NCBI GenBank assembly: GCA_963674665.2
Contig: CAXXPL010000005.1
Coordinates: 607,736 to 671,735 of the forward strand
DNA: 64,000 nt
Origin: G963674665 sp963674665
GTDB lineage: Bacteria; Desulfobacterota; Desulfovibrionia; Desulfovibrionales; Desulfovibrionaceae
Direction: 5' to 3'
The first letter of the stretch is position 1, and each line of letters opens with the position of its first letter. The translations under genes and the position numbers were made by a program. The notes beneath the pieces were generated by a model, which worked only from the letters and a program-made list of their open reading frames with translations, did not search any database and was not told where the DNA came from. Positions 48,579 through 58,026 of this stretch are shown one piece after another.

Positions 48579-50315
48579 ATGCAACAAAATATCATGCAAC
48601 AGGCCTTTGCCCGCTTCAAGAACGATGTCGCCCTGCTCTTCACCGACCTGCACGAGCTGGCCGTCCAACTCGGCGACACCGAATACCGCACCGCGGCGGC
48701 GCGGCTCATTGCCAACATCAACCAGCCCTTTCTCTTCGTTGTGGTGGGCGAGGTCAAATCCGGTAAAAGCAGCTTCATCAACGCCCTGGTGGGCGAGGAC
48801 ATCTGCGCCGTGGCTCCGGATCCCTGCACCGACGTCATTCAAAAGATCACCTACAGCGAAAAACGAGAGGAACGCCGGGTCTCCGAATACCTGCGCGAGG
48901 TGGGGCTGCCCGTGGAGGCGTTGCGCGAGCTGGCCATAGTGGACACGCCCGGAACCAACAGCATCATCGAACGGCACCAGGAGATAACGGAGCGGTTCAT
49001 TCCGGAGAGCGATCTCGTCATCTTCGTGTTTCCCGCCCTCAACCCCTATGTGAAATCAGCCTGGAACTTCTTTTCCCTGGTCCACGCCACCTGGCACAAG
49101 AAGATCATCTTCGTGCTGCAGCAAGCTGACCGCGCCAGTAGCGAGGAACTCGAGGTCAACCTGAGGCGTGTGCGTGAGTACGCCCAGGAGCGCGGGGTGG
49201 AGACCCCTCTGATCTTTCCCGTGTCTGCCAAGCTCGCCCTGGTGGGCAAGGGCGAAAGCGGCATGGAGCCCCTCTGGGAGCACATCCGGGCCACAGTCAC
49301 CGGGGGACGCCACTACGCCCTGAAAATGGAATCACTCCTGGGCACGGCCCGAACCATCCTGGATAACGCCAAACTGGAGCTCCATGAGCAGGAGTTGGCC
49401 CTGAAACGCGACCAGGCCGAGCAAACCCGCATCGCCGAGCGCCTGGAGCGCACCCGTGGCAGCGCGGACCGCGAAATGAAGGCCCTGCAGGCCAGGCTTT
49501 TGCAGGCCTATGACAAGGAGGCGGAGACCGCCATTCTGGAGTTCGAGGAAGGCCTCTCCGTGCCCAACCTGCTGAAAAACTCCTTTACCGGCTTCCTGCG
49601 ACGCAAGAACGCCTTCAAGGACTGGGTTGAAGGGATCAACAAGCGCTTTGCAGAACAGTTGGCCCTCAAGGCCGAATCCCTGGCACGCGAAGGCGCAAGA
49701 GGAGTCACAGCCACCATCGCGGAATCCATGCGCTCTCTTCTGGACGACATGCGCGGGGGGCGCGCTACGGCCAGCTTCAGCGAACATTCCCTGAACGTCC
49801 CGGCCATAGCGGGACGCAGGCTCGAGGTCATGGACGAGGTCATCGCCAGGCTGGACCTCCTGCTGCAGGACGACGACCTCGGCAGGAAGCTGGCTCCACA
49901 GGTTCTGCGAAGTCTTGGCGACCGGGCCGTGATGGGCGGCTTCCTCACCGCTGTGGGAGCGGTCATTGCTGGCGCCACCCACCTGGTGGTCTTCGATGTT
50001 ACAGGTGGAGTGTTCGCCACCCTGGGAGCCTTGCTGGCAATAAACACCCTGGCTTTCAAACGCAACTCCCTGGTGAAAACCTTCAAGAAGGGCTTCAAGC
50101 AAGGCAGAGAGCGCTTCGAGGAACAACTCGCCGAACTTCTTCCCACACGGACCGCGGCGATTTTCGAGGATTTGAGCCAGGTGTTCGCCCCCTACTTTGC
50201 AAACATCGAGGAGCGCGGCAAAGTATTGCAGGAACTCATGGAGCGCAGGCAGAACATTGCCCAAGCCCTTGATAAGGAATGCAAACAGCTTGCGGAACTG
50301 GTGGGTCAGGAATGA
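48579..50315 (+). CDS. Bacterial dynamin-like GTPase
   Basis: A 578-aa large GTPase. G1 is GEVKSGKSSFINAL, G2 lies in DPCTDVIQ, G3 is DTPGTNS and a G4-like LQQADRAS (NKxD position) follows. A long helical stalk extends from residue ~270. A membrane-inserting hairpin (GGFLTAVGAVIAGATHLVVF; GGVFATLGALLAINTLAF) is near residue 450-490. Dynamin-like proteins remodel membranes on GTP hydrolysis. No paired second dynamin gene, as in some DynA/DynB systems, is next to it. The ATG at 48579 is likely the start; a stronger ribosome site is not visible and the second ATG (48594) is possible. Confidence 0.9.
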   Translation: MQQNIMQQAFARFKNDVALLFTDLHELAVQLGDTEYRTAAARLIANINQPFLFVVVGEVKSGKSSFINALVGEDICAVAPDPCTDVIQKITYSEKREERRVSEYLREVGLPVEALRELAIVDTPGTNSIIERHQEITERFIPESDLVIFVFPALNPYVKSAWNFFSLVHATWHKKIIFVLQQADRASSEELEVNLRRVREYAQERGVETPLIFPVSAKLALVGKGESGMEPLWEHIRATVTGGRHYALKMESLLGTARTILDNAKLELHEQELALKRDQAEQTRIAERLERTRGSADREMKALQARLLQAYDKEAETAILEFEEGLSVPNLLKNSFTGFLRRKNAFKDWVEGINKRFAEQLALKAESLAREGARGVTATIAESMRSLLDDMRGGRATASFSEHSLNVPAIAGRRLEVMDEVIARLDLLLQDDDLGRKLAPQVLRSLGDRAVMGGFLTAVGAVIAGATHLVVFDVTGGVFATLGALLAINTLAFKRNSLVKTFKKGFKQGRERFEEQLAELLPTRTAAIFEDLSQVFAPYFANIEERGKVLQELMERRQNIAQALDKECKQLAELVGQE

Positions 50316-50526
50316 CTTGACCCTCAATCCGCTTTGAGGCACGAATTAGAGGATTATGGGGAGAAAAGAATGATGGTTGCGGGACAAGCCGCATCCTTGC
50401 AAGTCCCAAGCGCCCCTCTCGAATCCGCCCGGAATGCCCATGGCATTACGTATATTAATGTATTGTTCCCTTTTTTCATGAGTGGATGCAAATCCTGTAT
50501 TGAAAACCTAGAAGAGAGAGTTCGCC

Positions 50527-51828
50527 ATGATCTACAACCTTGAAATGGAGACCCTGCCACGTGAAGAGATGGAAGCACTCCAACTCAGACGCTTGCAGGC
50601 ACAGGTTGCGCGCGTTTACGCCAACGTCCCTTTCTACCGCAAGCAGTTTGAGGAGCGCGATCTCGTTCCCAGCGACATCCGCAGCCTCAATGACTTGAAA
50701 CTGCTGCCCTTTACCCAGAAGCAGGATCTGCGCGACCACTACCCCTACGGCCTGTTTGCCGTTCCCAGAGACAACATCGTCCGTGTTCATGCCTCCAGCG
50801 GTACCACGGGCAAGGCCACGGTCGTGGGCTACACCAAGCGCGACCTGGAGATATGGGCCGAGTGCATGGCTCGCTCCTTTGTCTGCGCCGGCGGCAGCTC
50901 CCGCGACGTGGTGCACAACGCCTACGGATACGGCCTGTTCACCGGCGGTCTGGGAGCTCACTATGGCGCTGAGCGTCTCGGCGCCACGGTGGTGCCCATG
51001 TCCGGTGGCGCCACCAAGCGCCAAGTCTCACTGCTCAAGGATTTCGGCTCCACGGTCATCTGCTGCACCCCCTCCTACATGCTCTTCCTGGCGGAAACCG
51101 CCGAGCAACAGGGCATCAATTTCAAGGAGCTACCCCTGCGCATTGGTATCTTCGGCGCCGAGCCCTGGACCGAGGAAATGCGCCGGGAAATCGAAAAAGC
51201 CTGCGACATCAAGGCCACCAACATCTATGGGCTCTCCGAAGTCATGGGTCCTGGTGTGGCCATGGAGTGCATAGAGGCCCAGAGCGGCATGCACATCTTC
51301 GAGGACCACTTCCTGCCCGAGATAATCGATCCGGAAACCGGCGAACAGCTGCCTCATGGCGAGGAAGGCGAACTGGTGTTCACCACCCTGACAAAGGAAG
51401 GAATCCCGCTCATCCGCTACCGCACCCGGGACATCACCACCCTGAACTACACCCCCTGCAAGTGCGGCCGTACCCATGTCCGCATGGGACGCATCATGGG
51501 GCGCAGCGACGACATGCTGATCATCCGCGGGGTCAATGTCTTCCCCTCGCAGATCGAAAGCCTGCTGCTGGAGACCAAGGGTCTCACTCCCCACTACCAG
51601 ATCCTGGTCAACCGTGAAGGCAACCTGGATACCATGGAAGTGCAGGTCGAGGTCGGAGAATCCATTTTCTCCGATGAAATCAAGGGATTGCAGCGGCTGG
51701 AAAAACAGATTCAGAAGTCCATCAAGGAATTTCTCGGTGTCACCGCCAGTGTCAAACTGGTGGAACCACACAGCATCGAGCGTTCTATCGGAAAGGCGAA
51801 ACGTGTGATAGACAACCGTAGCATGTAG
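50527..51828 (+). CDS. paaK: Phenylacetate-CoA ligase-family enzyme
   Basis: A 433-aa AMP-forming arylacetate-CoA ligase. The adenylation motif is ASSGTTGKATVVGYT, followed by YGLSEVMGPG and YRTRDITTL, and a conserved Gly-rich CoA region (GRSDDMLIIRGVNVFPSQIE). Four Cys (CTPCKC-type and CCT) are present but not obviously catalytic. In anaerobes this family activates phenylacetate, indole-acetate and other products of aromatic amino-acid 2-oxoacid metabolism. The tandem ACT gene follows after 39 bases, a frequent pairing. The substrate is not certain. Confidence 0.94.
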   Translation: MIYNLEMETLPREEMEALQLRRLQAQVARVYANVPFYRKQFEERDLVPSDIRSLNDLKLLPFTQKQDLRDHYPYGLFAVPRDNIVRVHASSGTTGKATVVGYTKRDLEIWAECMARSFVCAGGSSRDVVHNAYGYGLFTGGLGAHYGAERLGATVVPMSGGATKRQVSLLKDFGSTVICCTPSYMLFLAETAEQQGINFKELPLRIGIFGAEPWTEEMRREIEKACDIKATNIYGLSEVMGPGVAMECIEAQSGMHIFEDHFLPEIIDPETGEQLPHGEEGELVFTTLTKEGIPLIRYRTRDITTLNYTPCKCGRTHVRMGRIMGRSDDMLIIRGVNVFPSQIESLLLETKGLTPHYQILVNREGNLDTMEVQVEVGESIFSDEIKGLQRLEKQIQKSIKEFLGVTASVKLVEPHSIERSIGKAKRVIDNRSM

Positions 51829-51867
51829 CCGTTCTTAAAGTGAATCTGCAACAATCCGGAGAATACC

Positions 51868-52299
51868 ATGAAAGTTGAACAGATCTCGATATTTCTGGAA
51901 AACAAGGCCGGTCGCCTCTCAGAGGTGACCCGCGTGCTGTCGGAAAACGACATCAACATCAGGGCCCTTTCCCTGGCCGACACCTCCGACTTCGGCATCC
52001 TGCGCCTCATCGTGACGGATCACGAAAAGGCCAAGGAAGTGCTCAAGGCCAACGGTTTCACCGTGGGGCGCACCACTGTTGTGGCGGTAAAGGTTCCGGA
52101 CAAACCAGGCGGACTCTTCTCCATCCTGGACGTGCTCAGCAACCAGGGCGTGAACGTGGAATACATGTACGCCTTTGTGCAGCAGAGCGGTGAAAACGCC
52201 ATCCTTATCTTCCGCTTCGACCGCACGGACCAGGCCATCGAAATCCTGCAGAAAAACAACATCCCCATCGTGCCCGGAAAGGACATCTACACCATCTAG
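51868..52299 (+). CDS. Tandem ACT-domain protein
   Basis: A 143-aa protein made of two ACT domains (residues ~3-68: ISIFLENKAGRLSEVTRVLS; ~72-140: VVAVKVPDKPGGLFSILDVLSNQGV). ACT domains bind amino acids to regulate enzymes. It sits directly after paaK, as in many anaerobes, so it likely senses an aromatic amino acid to control the ligase or its pathway. There is no enzyme domain of its own. A strong terminator follows. Confidence 0.92.
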   Translation: MKVEQISIFLENKAGRLSEVTRVLSENDINIRALSLADTSDFGILRLIVTDHEKAKEVLKANGFTVGRTTVVAVKVPDKPGGLFSILDVLSNQGVNVEYMYAFVQQSGENAILIFRFDRTDQAIEILQKNNIPIVPGKDIYTI

Positions 52300-52319
52300 T
52301 TAAAGCATTACATACAATG

Positions 52320-52358
52320 AAGCGCGAGACGGAACCCGGTTCCCTCTCGCGCTTTTCG
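52320..52358 (+). terminator. Terminator after the paaK-ACT operon
   Basis: AAGCGCGAGA pairs with TCTCGCGCTT around an inner GGAACC/GGTTCC stem, then TTCG. It lies 20 bases after the ACT stop. Confidence 0.8.
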
Positions 52359-52445
52359 TTTACACGCATGATAAATGCCTTGAGAAAGAGGTGTATGAGA
52401 GAGTCCTCTTTTTCAAAGGGATCCTTTCGCAACATGCCTCAAAAA

Positions 52446-54176
52446 CTAGTAGCTCACTACGACCTCGGTGCCCACGTCGATGGTTTTGGCCAGTTCAAGC
52501 CCCTCTTCATTCTGCATGCGGATACACCCCAAAGAAACGCGCTTACCAATTTGCCAGGGCTTGTTTGTGCCGTGAATCCTGAACGCTCCGCCGTTGTTGC
52601 CGTGGGACAGGATGATCTTGAACGCCCCCATGGGGTTGGCCCTGGAGCCGGGGCGCACGGGAACGAGGCGCTTGCCTATCTGCTTGGCGCGGCGCTTCAT
52701 GTTCTGCGTGGGGTACCACCAGGGGTCGAAATCGATGCCCGTGACATGGCCGAGACCAGTTGGATAGGGCACACCCTTCTTCGCTGTGGCCACCTTGTAG
52801 GGGCGGACAAGCCTTGTGCTGCCGTCCGAATATATGGCGTACAACCACAGGGTGCACTTGCTCACGCTGATCTCGATACGGTATTTTTCCGGCTGGGCAT
52901 GGGGTAAACGCGCGTAGCTCACCTGCTCGGCCAGTGGGACCGTGGCGACCTCGTTCCTGAATTCCGGCGCGGCCGCTTGTTGCGGAGCCTGCGGAGCAAC
53001 GATTTCCCGCACCACGGTTTTTTCTTCAGCCGGAGCCGGAGCCAAGGGAGTGGTTCTCCGATCCACAGGGATCTCACGTGCGGGAAGATTGGGCGCGGCA
53101 AGGACCGGTACCTGTGTCCTGGTGTAGTTCACCTCCACACGTCGGTTCAACCTCCGCCCTTCCCTGCTGGAATTGGAAGCGGCCGGACGCTCCTCGCCGT
53201 ATCCCGAAACCTTTATGCGGGAAGCCACGATGCCGTACTTGTCCAGCAACGCGATCTGGATGGACATGGCCCGGTGATAGGAGAGTCGCTTGTTGTCATC
53301 GGCGTTGCCCACGTTGTCGCTGTGCCCCTCGAGGGTTACAACCAGGTTGGGGTTGCCCAGCATACGCTCTGCGATCTGCCGGATGTCCTCACGGAACTGC
53401 TTCTCCACGTCCGAACTGCCGGTATCGAAGTAAAGGGTCCTGCCCCCTTCGACAGGCAGCGGCACATCAAGGGGAGTACCGGTACCGGCGGTGACTATGT
53501 TCGAAGACGAGGCCTGGGAGCCGTTGGTCAATGACGCGCCTAGTGCTGGCCGTGCTGGGGCGTCAGCCTGGCCGAGCAGGTCGGACATGGCGTTGAGATG
53601 TGGATTAATCAGGGTGATTGTGAGGCCTTCGGGGTTGTCCGGGTTGGCGGCGGCGCCCCTGGTCAGCAAACGTTCCGGCTCAAGTACACAGGCGGATTGC
53701 AGCAGCTCGCTCATGCTCTCTGCGCTACACTTGGCCAGCTCCGGGTTGCTGGCGCGGGCCTCGATACGGGCAACTGCCTTGGGATCTGACTTGAAAACCA
53801 GGTAAAGAGCGTCGAGATGACGCCCCAAAGCTTCACGCGCCCCTTGTTCTCCAGCCGAAGGAAGCGGCATGCGCAGCCGGGCAAGTCCTCTGGCTCCGGA
53901 ATAGATGAAATAGAGTTCCTTGGTATCGAAATCGCTGCTGGAGACTTGCCCCTCTTGTTGCGGATCGGGTTCATAGCTTGAAGGGACGCGGATGGAGGTA
54001 CGCAACCGTGGTGCTGTTTCCGTCTCTTTGTACGCGCTGCGGGAAGGTTTCGCCGTCTTGGTGACCGCCGGGACATGATAACGGGCAAGTTCGGTTGCAT
54101 CGACGGAAGCATGCCTTGCGGAGCAAGCACCCAACACCAGAGCCGAAATGATGAGACTCAAATATAACCGGGTCAT
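52446..54176 (-). CDS. Lipoprotein with OmpA and L,D-transpeptidase (YkuD) domains
   Basis: A 576-aa lipoprotein: MTRLYLSLIISALVLGAC ends at the lipobox Cys. Residues ~100-260 are helical. A peptidoglycan-binding OmpA domain follows (LYFDTGSSDVEKQF, LVVTLEGHSDNVGNADDNKR, GYGEERPAASNSSREGRRLN with NRRVEV). The C-terminal ~130 residues are a YkuD L,D-transpeptidase with HGTNKPWQIGKRVSLGCIRM: catalytic Cys in SLGC. It could cross-link peptidoglycan, attach lipoproteins or exchange amino acids on stem peptides while tethered to the wall. I use the ATG at 54176 (GGGGAGGGGGG upstream); earlier codons are outside the signal. It diverges from rtcB. Confidence 0.93.
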   Translation of the reverse strand: MTRLYLSLIISALVLGACSARHASVDATELARYHVPAVTKTAKPSRSAYKETETAPRLRTSIRVPSSYEPDPQQEGQVSSSDFDTKELYFIYSGARGLARLRMPLPSAGEQGAREALGRHLDALYLVFKSDPKAVARIEARASNPELAKCSAESMSELLQSACVLEPERLLTRGAAANPDNPEGLTITLINPHLNAMSDLLGQADAPARPALGASLTNGSQASSSNIVTAGTGTPLDVPLPVEGGRTLYFDTGSSDVEKQFREDIRQIAERMLGNPNLVVTLEGHSDNVGNADDNKRLSYHRAMSIQIALLDKYGIVASRIKVSGYGEERPAASNSSREGRRLNRRVEVNYTRTQVPVLAAPNLPAREIPVDRRTTPLAPAPAEEKTVVREIVAPQAPQQAAAPEFRNEVATVPLAEQVSYARLPHAQPEKYRIEISVSKCTLWLYAIYSDGSTRLVRPYKVATAKKGVPYPTGLGHVTGIDFDPWWYPTQNMKRRAKQIGKRLVPVRPGSRANPMGAFKIILSHGNNGGAFRIHGTNKPWQIGKRVSLGCIRMQNEEGLELAKTIDVGTEVVVSY

Positions 54177-54458
54177 TCCCCCCTCCCCAGCTAAACTCTT
54201 GCGTGCTATCATGGCGAACAATGACGAAGCACCCCACTCCGTAATCAAAGATTCGAACAGCACTTCACTCCCACACTCACTGACAAGAGAACACTTTGAA
54301 TAACAATTATACCCCATATCACATGAAATGCAACATACGGTGCAAGAATTTGCTATGTATTAGATAATTTCTAGATATATTTTAGACCATCAGACAAACA
54401 TAATGTAAAACTTTATCATTTAATATCACCCCACTCAATACTCAAAGAACCGCACACA
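54177..54458. other. AT-rich divergent promoter region
   Basis: 282 bases between divergent genes, with long A/T runs (54330-54430). It must contain promoters for both the OmpA/YkuD gene and rtcB; I cannot place -35/-10 boxes with confidence. Confidence 0.45.
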
Positions 54459-55925
54459 ATGGCCAAGAAAAAGAAAAGAACATCCACCCAGCAGACCTTT
54501 GAAGTCTCACAACAAAAATCTTGCGTCTGGAAACTTAAGAAACAAGGATTCATGCGGGTTCCTGCCTATATAGCCGCCAACGGAAAGCTTCTGCGCGCAA
54601 TGGAAGACACGGTGTTCAGACAACTTGCCAATGTCGCCTCGCTTCCTGGTATTGTCAGTGCGACCTGGGCCATGCCCGATGCCCACTCCGGCTATGGTTT
54701 CCCCATCGGAGGCGTGGCGGCCTTTGACCCGCAACAAGGAGGTGTTGTCTCCGCAGGTGGGGTGGGATTCGACATCGCCTGCGGTGTGCGTACCCTGCTC
54801 ACCTACATCCATGCCGACGAAATTCGAGAACGGCAAAAAGATCTGGCCGACGCCCTGTTCAGCAATACTCCGGCCGGACTCGGCGTCACGGGCAACCTGC
54901 GTCTGTCCCTCAAGGAGCTGGACTCCATGCTCCACCAAGGGGCGCGTTGGGCAATCTCCATGGGGTATGGGGAATCCCGGGACCTGGAGCGCTGCGAGGA
55001 GTCCGGCACCATGTCCGGAGCCGACCCGAACGTGGTTTCGGATCTGGCCAAAAAGCGCCAGCGGGATGAGATGGGCACACTGGGATCAGGCAACCACTAC
55101 CTTGAGGTGCAAGAGGTGGTGCGGGTTTTCGATCCAAAGGCGGCACAGGCTTTTGGCCTGCGCATGGGCGACGCGGTGGTCAGCATCCACTGCGGCTCCC
55201 GAGGCCTGGGCCACCAGATCGGCACAGACTATCTGGCCCGCATGCTGAATGAAGCCACCAGACATGGCCTGGAACTTCCGGACAGGGAACTGGCCTGCGC
55301 TCCCATCGATTCAAATCTTGGGCGGGAATACCTCGGGGCGATGCGGGCCGGAGTCAACTGCGCCCTGGCAAACCGTCAGATACTGACACATCTCGCCCGG
55401 CTGGCCTTTGCCTCCGTGTTTCCCCAGACTCACCTATCCCTGCTCTACGACGTCTCCCACAATACCTGCAAAGTGGAATCCCACGTGGTGGATGGCAAAA
55501 AACGCAGGCTCCACGTGCACCGGAAAGGTGCCACCCGGGCGTTTGGCCCAGGACACCCGGAACTGCCCCCTGAATTCAGGAACACCGGACAGCCCGTACT
55601 GGTCGGGGGCAGCATGGGTACGCACTCCTACATCCTCGCAGGTCAGGTTACGGAAGACAGCGCGTCCAGGGCGTTCGCCTCGGCCAACCACGGCGCTGGG
55701 CGCTGCATGAGCAGGGGGCAGGCAAAGAAACAATTCCAAGGACGCGAGATACTCCATGAACTGGAAAGCCGGGGGATACTGCTCCGCGCCGCCAGCCTGC
55801 GCGGTGTGGCTGAGGAGGCGCCCGCTGCATACAAGGACGTGAACCTGGTCATCCAATCCGCGCATGAGGCCGGCCTGGCAAAACCCGTGGCCGCCCTGAC
55901 CCCCCTGATATGCGTCAAAGGATAG
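54459..55925 (+). CDS. rtcB: RNA-splicing ligase RtcB
   Basis: A 488-aa GTP- and Mn-dependent ligase joining 2',3'-cyclic phosphate or 3'-phosphate and 5'-OH RNA ends. Diagnostic stretches: MPDAHSGYGFPIGGVAAF, GGVGFDIACGVRT, GTLGSGNHYLEVQ, VSIHCGSRGLGHQIG, DVSHNTCKVE and HRKGATRAFGPG, with the guanylated His in SANHGAGR (ANHGAGR). The family C-terminus LTPLICVKG is intact. No RtcA, RtcR or archease gene is adjacent, although many bacterial rtcB genes are under RtcR control. A perfect hairpin follows at 55942. Confidence 0.97.
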   Translation: MAKKKKRTSTQQTFEVSQQKSCVWKLKKQGFMRVPAYIAANGKLLRAMEDTVFRQLANVASLPGIVSATWAMPDAHSGYGFPIGGVAAFDPQQGGVVSAGGVGFDIACGVRTLLTYIHADEIRERQKDLADALFSNTPAGLGVTGNLRLSLKELDSMLHQGARWAISMGYGESRDLERCEESGTMSGADPNVVSDLAKKRQRDEMGTLGSGNHYLEVQEVVRVFDPKAAQAFGLRMGDAVVSIHCGSRGLGHQIGTDYLARMLNEATRHGLELPDRELACAPIDSNLGREYLGAMRAGVNCALANRQILTHLARLAFASVFPQTHLSLLYDVSHNTCKVESHVVDGKKRRLHVHRKGATRAFGPGHPELPPEFRNTGQPVLVGGSMGTHSYILAGQVTEDSASRAFASANHGAGRCMSRGQAKKQFQGREILHELESRGILLRAASLRGVAEEAPAAYKDVNLVIQSAHEAGLAKPVAALTPLICVKG

Positions 55926-55941
55926 CTAGAGAAAGAGTTTT

Positions 55942-55977
55942 GCGAGGGGGAAACCCTTTAAAGGGTTTCCCCCTCGC
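55942..55977. terminator. Perfect hairpin between convergent genes
   Basis: GCGAGGGGGAAACCC and GGGTTTCCCCCTCGC flank TTTAAA: a 15-bp stem between rtcB and the convergent small coiled-coil gene. T-runs are weak on both strands. Confidence 0.7.
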
Positions 55978-56056
55978 GCTTCCCCTTCCAAAACTTTCAA
56001 TAAAAAATCTTGTACAGAGGCTTTTCCTCCCTGCACAAGGGTCACGTAACTGTCTG

Positions 56057-56347
56057 CTAAGCGGTCTTTTTCTTCCGGAACAGATGATCCAACTTGCTCT
56101 CGATACCCTTCACCAGATCCTGCAACGGCGCCATGATGCCGTCGTTCCATGACTCACCGCTGACCTTCTCGATCTCCCTGATTCTGTCGTCCAACTCGTC
56201 GCGCCTGGCCCTGAGTTCGGCCACCTGCCTCTTGTCCTCCTCCACCTCCTTGGGATCGGTGGCGTGAATGGCGGCAAGTTCCAGCTCCTTGATTTGCGCG
56301 TCCCAGGTCGACACTTTTTCCTTCAAGTCATTGAGGTAACTTTTCAT
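56057..56347 (-). CDS. Small coiled-coil protein
   Basis: A 96-aa cytoplasmic protein that is almost entirely a heptad coiled coil: MKSYLNDLKEKVSTWDAQIK, then EEDKRQVAELRARRDELDDR and GIESKLDHLFRKKKTA. Resembles small proteins annotated as 'coiled coil domain-containing' that occur near rtcB or stress genes; I do not know a function. ATG 56347 follows AAGGAG at 5 bases; a GTG two codons earlier is within the ribosome site. It converges on rtcB. Confidence 0.75.
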   Translation of the reverse strand: MKSYLNDLKEKVSTWDAQIKELELAAIHATDPKEVEEDKRQVAELRARRDELDDRIREIEKVSGESWNDGIMAPLQDLVKGIESKLDHLFRKKKTA

Positions 56348-56560
56348 AGCCACTCCTTTCTCAGGGATTGTTGAAATGAGATCAGATCACCGGCCATTTC
56401 CCGAGTCGCATGTCCTGACAAGTCTGTTGGAGATTCATGCATGGTATTCAAATACACAAGCCATGCACTCAATGCAAACGTTTCATCAAACAGTTGGTAT
56501 ACCTGCCGCAAACTCCCGCAAGGAAGGTCCATCCCGCCAAGCGTATCCTTGAAATACAGG

Positions 56561-57877
56561 TCAGGAACGTTTCCTTGCCCACTCCCGCACCTTTTTCATC
56601 TCTTGCAACAGAACCGGGTAATCCAGAGTCGTGAAGCATCCCTCCTGGTAACAGATCTTGCCATTGACCATGGTCAGGACGACCTCGTTGCCCGAAGCGG
56701 CGTATACCACCTGCGACAGGGGGCTGTGCATGGGCACCATGTTGGGCGCGCTCATGTCCAGAGCGATGATGTCCGCGGGAGCGCCTGGAGCCAGCCTCCC
56801 CGACTCGGGTTTACCCAGGCACGCCGCGTTGTGCAGGGTCGCCATGTCCAGGACTTGAGGCGCGTGGAGCAGGGTCGGGTCCATGGCCCCAACCTTGTGC
56901 AGCAAGGCGCAGGCGCTCATCTCCAAAAACATGTTCAAGGTGTTGTTGCTGGCAGCGCCGTCCGTGCCCAGTCCCGGGAGCAGACCGGCACGCAGCATGG
57001 GACCGGCCTTGGCGATGCCCGAGGCTAGCTTCATATTGCTCTTGGGCACCAGCACCACTTTGGAACCGGACTCCGCAATGAGTCCTATCTCTTGGTCCGT
57101 GAGATCAACCGTATGGATCAGCACCGTGCGGGGCGAGAGCAGGCCCAACCTGTCGAGAAAAGGCACGGGCCGCTGGCCGTGCTTCTCCAGACAGTCCTCG
57201 GTCTCCCGGGGAGTCTCGGCACAGTGGGTGAACCAGAAGGTGTCGTACTTCTCGGCCAGGGCAAAGCTACGGGTCAACTGCTCCTCACAGGTGGTGTACA
57301 CCGTGTGCGGCGCCAGGGCGAAGTCCACAAGCTCGTGCCCGGCGTATTGTTGCAGCTGCCCCTCGATGAGGGCGAAAGCCTCTTCCGTGTTCTTGTAGGA
57401 CAAGGTGGGGAAGTCCAGGATGCCTTCGGCCAGAACGGCCCGTATGCCGCACTGCTCCACCACCTCCGCAGTGACGGACTGATGTATGTACATGTCCAGA
57501 AAGCAGGTGGTTCCGGTGCGCAGCATCTCGGCGCAGGCCAGCTGCGAGCCAAGCCGGATCAGGTCCTTGTCCATGCGGGCTTCAAGTGGCCAGATGGCGG
57601 TACTCAACCACTCCATGAGGGGGAGGTCGTCGGCCGCGCCCCTGAGCAGGGTCATGGCCGCGTGGGTATGGGCATTGATGAGGCCCGGCATTATCAGTGA
57701 GGAGCCGAGATTCAGGATCTTTTCAGGGGCATATTTACCGGTCAGTTCGGCGGCGCTGCCCACGTCCATGATCCGCGTATCGGTGACGGCCACGGCGCCG
57801 GATTCGAGAATGCTCCGGTCGTTGTTCTGTGTGAGGACGAGTTCGCCGGTCAGGAGAAAATCACAGGGTGTGCGCAT
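56561..57877 (-). CDS. mtaD: 5-methylthioadenosine/S-adenosylhomocysteine deaminase (MtaD type)
   Basis: A 438-aa amidohydrolase. PGLINAHTHAAMTLLRG carries the first metal His pair; HCAE and LGTDGAASNN carry the others. WFTHCAETPRETEDCLEKHG and LLPGLGTDG are typical of MtaD, which deaminates MTA and S-adenosylhomocysteine (SAH) to inosyl products. ATG 57877 is used because AAAGGA precedes it. It diverges from apt-mtnP (150-base gap): mtnP removes adenine from MTA instead, and apt salvages the adenine, so this locus holds both known first steps of MTA removal. Confidence 0.9.
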   Translation of the reverse strand: MRTPCDFLLTGELVLTQNNDRSILESGAVAVTDTRIMDVGSAAELTGKYAPEKILNLGSSLIMPGLINAHTHAAMTLLRGAADDLPLMEWLSTAIWPLEARMDKDLIRLGSQLACAEMLRTGTTCFLDMYIHQSVTAEVVEQCGIRAVLAEGILDFPTLSYKNTEEAFALIEGQLQQYAGHELVDFALAPHTVYTTCEEQLTRSFALAEKYDTFWFTHCAETPRETEDCLEKHGQRPVPFLDRLGLLSPRTVLIHTVDLTDQEIGLIAESGSKVVLVPKSNMKLASGIAKAGPMLRAGLLPGLGTDGAASNNTLNMFLEMSACALLHKVGAMDPTLLHAPQVLDMATLHNAACLGKPESGRLAPGAPADIIALDMSAPNMVPMHSPLSQVVYAASGNEVVLTMVNGKICYQEGCFTTLDYPVLLQEMKKVREWARKRS

Positions 57878-58026
57878 GGGGCTGGTCCTTTGCTGCCTTT
57901 GTCGCATAACGCGTTTTGACAAACAGGGTTGAAGACACTACAACCTACTCGCATTTCACAACGGCTTGTGAATGTGAGGAAGCTATTGGCACGCCTTTTG
58001 GCACATATCGTACCGGAGGACAACAC

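Noticed and set aside
50334..50526. Short frame between the dynamin and paaK genes
   Set aside because: Runs into the paaK start with no motif; it is most likely the paaK leader.
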